A stretch of 64,000 nt of DNA from Alloacidobacterium sp035547425. GTDB lineage: Bacteria > Acidobacteriota > Terriglobia > Terriglobales > Acidobacteriaceae. The translations under genes were made by a program, and so were the position numbers. Below the pieces are notes generated by a model that had not been told where the DNA came from, did not search any database, and saw nothing but the letters and a program-made list of their open reading frames with translations. The stretch spans positions 67,356 through 131,355 of the forward strand of contig DASZUU010000002.1 in the NCBI GenBank assembly GCA_035547425.1, read 5' to 3'. Position 1 is the first letter of the stretch, and every line of letters starts with the position of its first letter. Shown here in pieces: positions 7,425 to 15,722 of the stretch.

Positions 7425-9620
7425 CTACTTCTGATCCATAGGTTTTCGTGCAAAGTAGTAGAGAGAGACAGCGAGCAGCAGGAAGGCGATGATGGAAATC
7501 GACTGGTGCTGCAGCAGGCGATAGATTGCGCTATTTGCCGGGAACCACAGGCGCACTTCATTTCCGGTTGCAGCCTCATAAAGCTTGAGGGCCACGCCGG
7601 TGAGGCCCATGACGCCGCCGGCTGCGATCAATCCGCTGGCATAGAGCGAGCCGGGAGAGATTTCGCTGCCGGTATCTCCGGCGTTGCCTCCGGCTCTGGC
7701 TACGGCGCGGTCGACCATCCAGCGCACAATGCCCCCGCAGAACATGGCAAGAGTTGTGCCGATGGAGAGATACGCTCCGACTGCAAACGACAAAGAGCGC
7801 ACGCCGAGGACTTCGACGGCAATGACGAGAAAGACGCCGAGGAAGACCAGTCCCCAGGGGAGCTTGCGGGCGAGGATGCCGTTGATGACGGTAGCCATCA
7901 GGCGGCCTTGCGGCGCGGCAGCCTTTTCGCTGCCGATGCCCTGTATCCACTGGATTTCAATTTTGCCGCTCTGCGGATTGTAGAGGTATTTGCCGTCGGG
8001 CAGGGTTGTCGATCCAAGCGCATTGAGCAGCGTGTATTGGCGGCCATCGACAAACTGCGTGGAGTTGTCGGGCTTCGTCAATAAAAAACGCTGGCGTGAG
8101 AAATGCTCCTGCTGCACCTGCACGCCGTTGGGCGGCGCGCTTTCGCTGAAGGCGATGGGCTGCTTCATGGGCGTGAACTGCTCCAGGCCCTTATTCATGG
8201 CATTGAGCGTGATGCCGATGGAGAAGACAGAGACGACCACGCCGACCATCACGGCGAGCTGCTGCTTCCAGGGTGTCGCGCCGATGAGAAAGCCGGTCTT
8301 GAGATCCTGCGAAGTATCGCCTGCGTTGGACGACGCGATGCAGACGATGCCTCCGATGCTGATGGCCAGCGCGCCGAAGGCGGGGGCGGTCCAGCCGCTG
8401 ACTAAGAAGATGGCGGCAACAGCCATGAGCGTTGCGATGGTCATGCCGCTGACCGGATTCGCCGAGCTGCCGATCAATCCGCAAATGCGGCTGCTGACGG
8501 TGACGAAGAGAAAGCCGAAGACCATGACCAGCAAGGCTGCAGCGAGATTGGCGAGCCATCCGGTTTGCGCCCCGGGGATAGGCTTGAAGGTGAGAAAGAG
8601 AAAGATCATCAGCACGAGCAATGCGCTGCCGATGAGCACGACGCTCATCGGGATATCGCGCTCGGTGCGGGATGCCGAGCCCTCGGAGACATTCTTGCCG
8701 ATGGTCTTCATGCCTGCGCGCAATGCGCTGAAGATGGTCGGCATGGTGCGCAGCAGCGTGATGAGCCCTGATGCGGCGACTGCGCCTGCGCCCATGGGGC
8801 GGATGTAGATGCGCCACAAGTCGCTGGGCGACATTTGTGAAATCGGCACGGTGCCGGGATAGATCGGACCGTTGAAATGCGATCCGAAGAAGTGAATCGC
8901 GGGCATGATGACGAGCCAGCTGATGATGCCGCCCGCGAAGAGGGTCCCGGCAATGCGCGGGCCGATGATGTAGCCGACGCCGAGGTATTCCGGTGTTGCA
9001 TCGGCGCGGACGGCCGAGCCGGGCAGCCATTTCGGCTCGTAGTTCGGCGTGCCGGGCCACGCGCCCAGCAGATTCTCATTCTGGAAGAGCGTGTAGAGCG
9101 CGCCGAAGCCGAGGCCGAGAAAGACGCGGCTGGCGAACGAGCCGCCACGCTCACCGGCGATAAGAACATCGGCGCAGGCGGTGCCTTCGGGGTAGGTGAG
9201 ATTGCCGTGCTCTTCAACGATGAGCTGGCGGCGCAGAGGGATCATGAAGAGCACGCCCAGCCATCCGCCCAGCAGCGCCAGCATGAAGATGCGGACGTAT
9301 TCGAGATCGAAGCCGAGGAAGATGAGCGCGGGCAGGGTGAAGATGACGCCTGCGGCAATGGACTGGCCGGCGTTGCCGGTGGTCTGCACGATGTTGTTCT
9401 CGAGGATCGAGGCCTTGCCCAGGGCGCGCAATACGCTGATGGATAGAACCGAGATGGGGATGGAGGCGGCAACGGTGAGCCCGGCGCGGAGCCCGACGTA
9501 GACAGTGACGGCTCCAAAGAGCACGCCGAAGATACAGCCCAGCAAAACGGCGCGGACGGTAAATTCCGGACGCGACTCATTTGCGGGAACGAAGGATTGG
9601 AAGCCTTGTGGAGCGGCCAA
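7425..9620 (-). CDS. OPT-family oligopeptide/metal-chelate transporter
   Basis: This polytopic inner-membrane protein of about 731 residues belongs to the oligopeptide transporter (OPT) family. Diagnostic stretches are NLTYPEGTACADVLIAGERG, ASSNAGDTSQDLKTGFLIGA and a TGNAGQSIAAGVIFTLPAL segment in an otherwise hydrophobic chain with 14-16 predicted helices. Members import small peptides or metal chelates by proton coupling; the substrate here is unknown. I place the start at a TTG (MAAPQGFQSFVPANESRPEF) because GGGAGG lies 8 nt before it. The open frame runs further upstream to 9758, but that stretch is polar, not conserved-looking and has no ribosome-binding site. The DMT exporter is divergent. 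Confidence 0.93.
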   Translation of the reverse strand: MAAPQGFQSFVPANESRPEFTVRAVLLGCIFGVLFGAVTVYVGLRAGLTVAASIPISVLSISVLRALGKASILENNIVQTTGNAGQSIAAGVIFTLPALIFLGFDLEYVRIFMLALLGGWLGVLFMIPLRRQLIVEEHGNLTYPEGTACADVLIAGERGGSFASRVFLGLGFGALYTLFQNENLLGAWPGTPNYEPKWLPGSAVRADATPEYLGVGYIIGPRIAGTLFAGGIISWLVIMPAIHFFGSHFNGPIYPGTVPISQMSPSDLWRIYIRPMGAGAVAASGLITLLRTMPTIFSALRAGMKTIGKNVSEGSASRTERDIPMSVVLIGSALLVLMIFLFLTFKPIPGAQTGWLANLAAALLVMVFGFLFVTVSSRICGLIGSSANPVSGMTIATLMAVAAIFLVSGWTAPAFGALAISIGGIVCIASSNAGDTSQDLKTGFLIGATPWKQQLAVMVGVVVSVFSIGITLNAMNKGLEQFTPMKQPIAFSESAPPNGVQVQQEHFSRQRFLLTKPDNSTQFVDGRQYTLLNALGSTTLPDGKYLYNPQSGKIEIQWIQGIGSEKAAAPQGRLMATVINGILARKLPWGLVFLGVFLVIAVEVLGVRSLSFAVGAYLSIGTTLAMFCGGIVRWMVDRAVARAGGNAGDTGSEISPGSLYASGLIAAGGVMGLTGVALKLYEAATGNEVRLWFPANSAIYRLLQHQSISIIAFLLLAVSLYYFARKPMDQK

Positions 9621-9792
9621 ACTGCATACCTCCCAAAGAATGCGGAAGCGAGAGTGTATCAGGATTGGCGCGATTTCTGTAGATTTGAGCGGAACATTGC
9701 CATGAGAATCGCTGCCGTCAAGATGGTAAGCAGACGATTTGTCACAGGATTGTCCCATCGAATTACAGACAAATCCAGCGCTATGCTAAGGC

Positions 9793-10707
9793 ATGTCACT
9801 GCGCAAGATTCTGGCCTATGCCGCGATTTACATTCTGTGGGGCGGCTCGTTCCTTGGTATTCGCGAAGTGGTTGCCGTGGTGCCGCCTTTCTTTGCGGCT
9901 GGATTTCGCTTCACGCTCGCCGGCTTGCTGCTGGTGCTCTACAGCTATCTGCGGGGCGAATGCGTTTGCACGCGGCGGCAGTGGATGGGCGTCGGGGCGC
10001 TGGGCTTCATCATGTTTACCTGCATGTATGCAGGGCTGTTCTGGGCTGAGATCAAGGTGCCGTCCAGCATCGCGGCTGTGATTTCGGCGATGATTCCTGT
10101 GTGGATTTTCGTAGGCGAGTTGGCGGTCCTGCGCTCGCAGCGTGCTACCTTCCTGTCGATCCTCGGCGTAGTGCTCGGATTTGCAGGCGTGGCCATTTTG
10201 GCGTTGCCCTCATCGCAAACTACAGGACAGCTCTCCACGTTTGCGCTGCTGGTGCTGATCGCCGCTACTCTTTGCTGGGCGGGTGGAACGCTATGGTCGC
10301 GGAAGCTGTCGCTGCCAAAGCCGCAGACGCTGAATGCAGGCTGGCAGATGACGATTGGCGGAGGCTTGTTGCTGGCTCTGTCGGCGGGCGCGGGGGAATG
10401 GGATCGGATGCCGGCGGCGTCGGTGCTGCTCAGCCCGGTGATTCTGGGCAGCATGGCTTACCTGGTGATTGCAGCTTCGATTCTTGCGTTTACCTGCTAT
10501 GTGTGGCTGATAGCGCATGAGCCGACGACACGCGTGGCCAGCTATGCTTATGTCAATCCGGTTATCGCGCTGTTTGCCGGCGCCTTTCTGGCCGGGGAGC
10601 GTCTTGCAGCATTTCAGATGATGGGGGTGCTGATGGTGATTGCCGGAGTTTTTGCTACTCTGATGGGCAAGCAGGCGGTTCCGGCGGCGAAGAAAGTTGC
10701 GGCTTGA
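9793..10707 (+). CDS. DMT-superfamily transporter with two EamA domains
   Basis: The 304 residues form about ten transmembrane helices in two EamA repeats. The first opens with IYILWGGSFLGIREVV; the second covers residues 150-295 with ILAFTCYVWLIAHEPTTRVASYAYVNPVIAL, the usual signature. Such proteins export amino acids or other metabolites; the substrate is not predictable. TATGCT ends 5 nt before the ATG. The gene is divergent from the OPT transporter and followed by an 82-bp inverted-repeat element that could stop transcription. Confidence 0.92.
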   Translation: MSLRKILAYAAIYILWGGSFLGIREVVAVVPPFFAAGFRFTLAGLLLVLYSYLRGECVCTRRQWMGVGALGFIMFTCMYAGLFWAEIKVPSSIAAVISAMIPVWIFVGELAVLRSQRATFLSILGVVLGFAGVAILALPSSQTTGQLSTFALLVLIAATLCWAGGTLWSRKLSLPKPQTLNAGWQMTIGGGLLLALSAGAGEWDRMPAASVLLSPVILGSMAYLVIAASILAFTCYVWLIAHEPTTRVASYAYVNPVIALFAGAFLAGERLAAFQMMGVLMVIAGVFATLMGKQAVPAAKKVAA

Positions 10708-10719
10708 GGGAAGGGTGTG

Positions 10720-10801
10720 AAATCTACCGCCAAGGCGCTAAGGACGCTAAGAAAGACCAAAGATAAGAACTTGGCGCTCTTAGCGCCCTGGCGGTAGATT
10801 T
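10720..10801. repeat. 82-bp inverted-repeat element with 23-bp ends
   Basis: The ends (10720-10742 and 10779-10801) are reverse complements with one mismatch, centred on ACCGCCAAGGCGCTAAG. The 36-nt middle carries further partial copies (GACGCTAAG, CTTGGCGCT). A fragment of the same sequence lies at 12604-12621. It looks like a small non-autonomous mobile or BIME-like element sitting after the DMT gene. Confidence 0.8.
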
Positions 10802-10807
10802 TCGCAC

Positions 10808-10837
10808 TTGGAATTGTGCAGAATTTCGCTGTATACT
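10808..10837 (+). promoter_or_regulatory. Candidate sigma-70 promoter of comF
   Basis: TTGGAA and TATACT are separated by 18 nt immediately after the inverted-repeat element. If it is used, the comF start codon must lie downstream of about 10844, which argues against the earliest in-frame TTG at 10808. Confidence 0.5.
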
Positions 10838-10951
10838 TTTGTGCAACGGCGGTTGCAGACTGCTGTTGAGAGGTGCGTCTTCCCCAGTCAGCGTTTTCAA
10901 GCGCTCGGCTTACGACAGACCGGTGCCTTAGCATGGAGAGCGGTCGCTCGC

Positions 10952-11815
10952 GTGCTGCGAAGTCCGGTAGACAGCCTCGGCTGCGCCCTCTTTCCTGCTC
11001 CATGCCGTCTTTGCGGCGAATCTCTCCTGCGTCTCTCCCGCGTTCCCATCTGCGATTCCTGCTGGAAACAGCTTCCCGAACAAAATGAGATTTTATGCGG
11101 TATCTGCGGCGAAGCCCTTGGGATTCAGGACTTTGGCGAATCGGAGAGATTGCTCTGCCGGATGTGCCGCGCCGCGGCGCCGCCTTTTGCACGCGCCGTT
11201 GCCCATGGACTTTACCAGGGCAAGCTGCGGACGCTGCTGCATCTGCTGAAATATGACCGAATGGAGCCGATTGCGGCACCCCTGGGACGGCTTCTGGCGC
11301 GGCAGGTCCTGAAGATTGAGGCTCTGCCGGAGAAGCTGCTGGTGGTTTCGGTGCCGCTGTTCAGGGCAAAGCGGCGGCAGCGCGGCTTTAACCAATCTGA
11401 CGCGCTGGCGGAGGCGACGGTCAGGGCTTTGAGGGGGATGCGTCCCCAATTGAGTTTGAGGATGGCTGCGGGCGTGCTGGAGCGCCGCCGCGCCACGGAA
11501 AGTCAGGCGGGGCTCACTCCGCACCAGCGTCGCGCCAATGTGCGCGGCGCTTTTTTTGTTTCCGCGCCGGAAAAGGTGAAGGGCGCAGATGTGCTTTTGA
11601 TCGACGACATTTACACCACGGGAGCGACGGCGAGGGCATGCGCGCAGGCGCTGCGCAAGGCCGGAGCGGCGAGCGTGCAGGTGGCCACGGTGGCGCGGGC
11701 ACAGCGGCAGGAGCGGATTCAGCCTGCGGCGAGGCCTGTCGCAGAGATGCCGATGCACGAGGACGTGGCATTCTGGGATGCGGATTTGGTTCCTGCGGCT
11801 CCCGGCGAAGTTTAG
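10952..11815 (+). CDS. comF: ComF-family phosphoribosyltransferase-like protein
   Basis: ComF proteins carry a zinc-ribbon-like cysteine region and a phosphoribosyltransferase fold, and help handle single-stranded DNA during natural transformation. Here FPAPCRLCGESLL...ICDSCW and LCGICGEALG supply the cysteine pairs in the first 80 residues, KYDRMEP and RRQRGFNQSDALA follow, and ADVLLIDDIYTTGATARACA near residue 215 is the PRPP-binding loop. The start is uncertain: GTG at 10952 is used because the promoter-like sequence precedes it, but GTG 10841 and TTG 10808 are also in frame. An HNH nuclease gene follows 46 nt later. Confidence 0.85.
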   Translation: MLRSPVDSLGCALFPAPCRLCGESLLRLSRVPICDSCWKQLPEQNEILCGICGEALGIQDFGESERLLCRMCRAAAPPFARAVAHGLYQGKLRTLLHLLKYDRMEPIAAPLGRLLARQVLKIEALPEKLLVVSVPLFRAKRRQRGFNQSDALAEATVRALRGMRPQLSLRMAAGVLERRRATESQAGLTPHQRRANVRGAFFVSAPEKVKGADVLLIDDIYTTGATARACAQALRKAGAASVQVATVARAQRQERIQPAARPVAEMPMHEDVAFWDADLVPAAPGEV

Positions 11816-11861
11816 CCGAGAGCTGTGCTCATCTGGTCTTGACTGGAGATTTGGGGGAGAG

Positions 11862-12464
11862 ATGTCCTTGGGAAGAGCCATGATTCACGCACGCAAACAG
11901 AAGCACGCTGCTGCTCCGCGCGAAAGCGCGCGGCCGCAGATTGCGACCACCATGCAGGCGCCGGTGCTGGTGCTGAATGCGTCCTATGAGCCCATCAACA
12001 TCTGCGGAGCCAAGCGGGCGCTGGTGCTGGTGCTGAAGGGCGTAGCTAAAACCGAAGAGGAGCAAGGAGCGATGCTGCATGCGGCGCGAGTGCTGATGCC
12101 GCTGCCATCGGTCATCCGCCTGCTCGAATATCGACGTATCCCACACCAGACACGGGCTTTATCGCGCAAGAATATCCTGCTGCGCGATCGCAACAGCTGC
12201 CAGTACTGCGGCATTGTGCTGCCGGCAGGCGAACTGACACTGGATCATGTGATTCCGCGCTCGCGTGGAGGGCTTTCCACCTGGGAGAATCTAGTGGCCT
12301 GCTGCCATGCCTGTAACCGCAAGAAAGGAAACCAGTTATTGCATGAGCTGGAGGATATGAAGCTGATGCGGGAGCCACGTCCGTTTACCCTGCATACCAG
12401 CCGCCATATTATGCGGATGATCGGTCACAGCGATCAGAAGTGGCGGAAGTATCTCTATTATTGA
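11862..12464 (+). CDS. HNH endonuclease
   Basis: The 200-residue protein carries a standalone HNH nuclease domain of the kind found singly in many Acidobacteriota, Bacteroidota and cyanobacteria. A first half with VLVLNASYEPINICGAKRAL precedes the domain RDRNSCQYCGIVLPAGELTLDHVIPRSRGG and NLVACCHACNRKKGN, giving the CxxC...H...CxxC zinc site and the DH/N catalytic residues. The natural role is unknown; nicking in repair or recombination is the usual guess. GGGGGAG lies just upstream of ATG 11862, and ATG 11880 is a possible alternative. It probably shares a transcript with comF. Confidence 0.9.
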   Translation: MSLGRAMIHARKQKHAAAPRESARPQIATTMQAPVLVLNASYEPINICGAKRALVLVLKGVAKTEEEQGAMLHAARVLMPLPSVIRLLEYRRIPHQTRALSRKNILLRDRNSCQYCGIVLPAGELTLDHVIPRSRGGLSTWENLVACCHACNRKKGNQLLHELEDMKLMREPRPFTLHTSRHIMRMIGHSDQKWRKYLYY

Positions 12465-12467
12465 GAC

Positions 12468-12526
12468 GGGGCTGAAGCCCCTCTGTTTCGGGCAACTTCA
12501 CCGGGCTAAAGCCCGGTGCTTCTACC
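12468..12526. repeat. REP-like two-hairpin element (locus B)
   Basis: GGGGCTGAAGCCCC and CCGGGCTAAAGCCCGG are followed by TGCTTCTACC, the same order and tail as at 3353. It begins 4 nt after the HNH nuclease stop codon. Confidence 0.85.
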
Positions 12527-12729
12527 TTGTTAGTATTCGTCTAATCGATGGAACGAGGCTCTTTTCATCTCCGCGGCCCATCTGTGACCAGCCGAAAAAT
12601 TCCACCGCCAAGGCGCTAAGAACACCAGGAAAGCTTAGAAGAGCATGGCAGGAAAAACCGGAGAGAAGCATGACGCAATGTGCAGGGATTTGAGGGGGGT
12701 AAAAGTCGCTCAAAAATGATGCTTTCGCG

Positions 12730-12738
12730 TGCTATAAT
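12730..12738 (+). promoter_or_regulatory. Extended -10 promoter of gyrB
   Basis: TGCTATAAT is a perfect extended -10 element. No good -35 is present, which is usual for extended -10 promoters. It would give a leader of about 95 nt before the gyrB start used here. Confidence 0.6.
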
Positions 12739-12841
12739 TAAGAAGAGAATCAGGGCAAAAACCTCTTCGCTATCAATCTGTTAGTCCTAATCAGCCGGTC
12801 CGGCTCAAGAGGCGATGAAGGCTTTGCCTTGCCGGAGTTTC

Positions 12842-15472
12842 ATGTCCACCAAAGAGCTTGCCGTATCAACAACTTCCCCCGATGCTATGAGCACTCCTCC
12901 CCAGACGAACGGCCAGAAGAATGCCTATACCAGCGACAATATCAAGGTGTTGGAAGGGCTGGAAGCCGTCCGCCTGCGTCCGGCCATGTACATTGGCTCG
13001 ACGGGCGAGATGGGATTGCATCATCTTGTCTACGAGGTCGTCGATAACTCGGTTGACGAGGCGCTTGCCGGATTTGCCACCAAAATCGATGTCGTGATCC
13101 ACGTGGATAATTCGATTACTGTCGTCGATGACGGCCGCGGCATTCCGGTCGACGAAAAGACGCTGGATAACGGCGAAAAGATGCCGGCGGTGCAGGTGGT
13201 GCTGACGAAGCTGCACGCAGGCGGCAAGTTCGATTCCTCAACCTACAAGGTTTCCGGCGGCCTGCATGGCGTGGGTGTTTCCTGCGTGAATGCGCTGAGC
13301 GAAGAGTTCGATGTCGAAATCTGGCGCGACGGCCACACGTATGAGCAAGATTATGAGCGCGGCATTCCAGTCTCGAAGCTTCGCCAGGCGGGCACGTCGA
13401 AGAAGCGGGGCACGAAGGTGCACTTCCTGCCCGACAAGACGATCTTTACCGTCACCGAATACAACTGGGACACGCTGGCGCAGCGCCTGCGCGAGCTGGC
13501 CTTCCTGAACAAGGGGCTGGAGATCACGCTGACCGACGAGCGAACGACCGATCCCAAGACGGGCGAGGCGAAGCGGGTTGAGTTCCGGTATGCGGGCGGT
13601 ATTGCGGAGTTCATCAAGCACATCAACAAGGGTAAGCAGGTTCTGCACGACAAGCCGATTGTGATGGAAGCGATGCGCGACGGCGTGGACATGGAAATCG
13701 CGCTCCAGTACAACGACAGCTATTCGGAGACGGTTTTTACCTTTGCCAACAACATCAACACGGTGGACGGCGGCACGCACTTATCCGGTTTTCGTACGGC
13801 GCTTACGCGCACCATCAACGCCATCGGGCAGCAGATGGGCCTCTTCAAGGATGTGAAGGAGAACCTCTCCGGCGACGATGTGCGTGAGGGCATGGTGGCG
13901 GTCATCAGCGTAAAGCTGCCGCAGCCGCAGTTTGAAGGACAGACCAAGGGCAAGCTGAATTCGGATATTGCAGGAACGGTGCAGGCGCTGGTGAACGAGA
14001 AGCTGGGCATGTTCCTGGAGCAAAACCCGCAGATTGCCCGCAAGATCATCAACAAGGCCATTGACGCCGCGCGCGCGAGAGAGGCGGCGCGCAAGGCCCG
14101 CGACCTGACGCGGCGCAAGGGCGCGCTCGACGGCGGCGGATTGCCGGGCAAGCTGGCTGACTGCAGCGAGCGCCAGCCGGAACGCTGCGAGCTGTACCTG
14201 GTCGAGGGCGAATCGGCAGGCGGAACAGCGAAGCAGGGCCGCGATCGCCGCTTCCAGGCGATTCTGCCGCTCAAGGGCAAGATTCTCAACGTGGAGAAGG
14301 CTCGCTATGACAAGATGCTGGGCCATGAAGAAATCCGCGCCATGATTACGGCGCTGGGCACGGGCATCGGCAAGGAAGATTTCGATCCAGCGAAGCTGCG
14401 TTACGGCAAGATCATCCTGATGACCGACGCCGATGTGGACGGCTCGCACATTCGCACGCTGCTGCTGACGTTCTTCTTCCGCCATATGAATGAACTGATC
14501 AAGCGCGGCCATGTGTACATTGCGCAGCCGCCGCTTTATCGCATCAAGAAGGGCAAATTCGAGCAGTACATCAAGGACGATCGCGAGTTTGTGAAGGTGA
14601 TGGTGAAGCGCGCTTCTGACGGCATGATTGTGCGTCACGGCGAGAACGCCACCAAGCTGGAAGGCGCAGCGCTCACCAAGTTCATGGGGCAACTGAATGA
14701 GTACCTCGGTTTCTTCGACAAGGTGAACAAGCGCCTGCGCAACGATGAGGTCACCGGGCTGTTTGCCAAGCTCTTTGCGCATGAGGGCAAGGAGCCGGCC
14801 AAGCGCGCCGACTTTGAAGGCGATGCGTCGAAGGCTCCGGCGAAGCTGACGGAACTCTACGATGAGCTGAAGAAGATTGAGAAGACCTACCAGTTTAAGG
14901 GGCTGGACAAGCCGGTATACGACGAAGAGCACCAGACGTGGTCGCTCATCTTCCATGATGCGCAGGGCGCGGAACGGAAGATTGACTGGATCTTTGCTTC
15001 GGCTCCGGAGACGCGGCAGATGCTGGCCAAGTATTCGCAGATCAAGGATGCGCTGGAACCGCCGTTCCTGATCGAATACGCGAGCAAGACGGCCGCCGCA
15101 GAGCCTGATCCGGAAGAGACGGACGGCGAGACCACTGGCGAGGCGGAAGCGGGCAAGCCTGCTCCCAAGCGCGTAGGCCGCGCCTCGCATGAGCCGGTGG
15201 AGAAGAAGACGCCGCAGGAACTGTTCGAGTATGTGATTGAACAGGGCCGCCGCGATTATCAGGTGCAGCGCTACAAAGGGCTGGGCGAGATGACAGCAGC
15301 GCAGCTCTGGGAGACGACGATGGATCCTGAGCATCGCACGCTACTCACGGTGAAGCTTGAGGACATTGCCGAGACGGAAACGATCTTCACTACGCTGATG
15401 GGCGAAGATGTCGAGGCGCGGCGCAAGTTCATTGAAGATAACGCCCTCGATGTGAAGAACCTGGATATCTAA
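12842..15472 (+). CDS. gyrB: DNA gyrase subunit B
   Basis: GyrB drives ATP-dependent negative supercoiling with GyrA. The GHKL ATPase region shows HHLVYEVVDNSVDEALAGF (Mg-binding Asn), VDDGRGIPV and GGLHGVGVSCVNALSE; the TOPRIM domain shows YLVEGESAGGTAKQGRDR and MTDADVDGSHIRTLLLTFFF; the end shows VQRYKGLGEMTAAQLWETTM. A region of about 220 residues between the last two (with an acidic AEPDPEETDGE segment) makes the protein, about 876 residues, longer than the 800-805 of E. coli. The start MSTKELAV follows GGAG by 5 nt; ATGs at 12815 and 12887 are also in frame. ParE is excluded only by overall similarity. Confidence 0.95.
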   Translation: MSTKELAVSTTSPDAMSTPPQTNGQKNAYTSDNIKVLEGLEAVRLRPAMYIGSTGEMGLHHLVYEVVDNSVDEALAGFATKIDVVIHVDNSITVVDDGRGIPVDEKTLDNGEKMPAVQVVLTKLHAGGKFDSSTYKVSGGLHGVGVSCVNALSEEFDVEIWRDGHTYEQDYERGIPVSKLRQAGTSKKRGTKVHFLPDKTIFTVTEYNWDTLAQRLRELAFLNKGLEITLTDERTTDPKTGEAKRVEFRYAGGIAEFIKHINKGKQVLHDKPIVMEAMRDGVDMEIALQYNDSYSETVFTFANNINTVDGGTHLSGFRTALTRTINAIGQQMGLFKDVKENLSGDDVREGMVAVISVKLPQPQFEGQTKGKLNSDIAGTVQALVNEKLGMFLEQNPQIARKIINKAIDAARAREAARKARDLTRRKGALDGGGLPGKLADCSERQPERCELYLVEGESAGGTAKQGRDRRFQAILPLKGKILNVEKARYDKMLGHEEIRAMITALGTGIGKEDFDPAKLRYGKIILMTDADVDGSHIRTLLLTFFFRHMNELIKRGHVYIAQPPLYRIKKGKFEQYIKDDREFVKVMVKRASDGMIVRHGENATKLEGAALTKFMGQLNEYLGFFDKVNKRLRNDEVTGLFAKLFAHEGKEPAKRADFEGDASKAPAKLTELYDELKKIEKTYQFKGLDKPVYDEEHQTWSLIFHDAQGAERKIDWIFASAPETRQMLAKYSQIKDALEPPFLIEYASKTAAAEPDPEETDGETTGEAEAGKPAPKRVGRASHEPVEKKTPQELFEYVIEQGRRDYQVQRYKGLGEMTAAQLWETTMDPEHRTLLTVKLEDIAETETIFTTLMGEDVEARRKFIEDNALDVKNLDI

Positions 15473-15598
15473 ACCTTGCGAGATGTGCGGGTTGGCGGAA
15501 CACTGTCCAACTCCGCACTAATCCCAAGTGATTACAGGATAGCTCTCACAACGCTGTCCGTAGCACATTGCGTTCTGCCGCTGTACCATCGATTTTGC

Positions 15599-15627
15599 TT
15601 GTTGTCCGCTCTTTTCCGCCTTATTAT
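15599..15627 (+). promoter_or_regulatory. Candidate sigma-70 promoter of the FG-GAP protein gene
   Basis: TTGTTG and TATTAT are spaced by 17 nt in an AT-rich pocket between gyrB and the giant secreted protein. The leader would be roughly 90 nt. Nothing else is recognisable in the 250-nt gap. Confidence 0.5.
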
Positions 15628-15722
15628 AACTGCGCAGTTTTGATTTCTGCTTGTTGGGCCTGGTGTAGAATCAGCCTGCTTTCTGTTCATGCTGTCACCT
15701 CCCGGTATCCTCGAGGTTTTTC

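Larger units (their letters stand above)
12465..12814. other. 350-bp gap before gyrB: REP element, repeat fragment, promoter
   Basis: No coding sequence is seen. The gap holds a REP pair at 12468-12526, an ACCGCCAAGGCGCTAAGA repeat fragment at 12604-12621 and an extended -10 promoter at 12730-12738. Confidence 0.7.

Noticed and set aside
13781..15334. 517-codon open frame antisense to gyrB
   Set aside because: It lies entirely opposite the GyrB core and TOPRIM region; the composition is that of a shadow frame.
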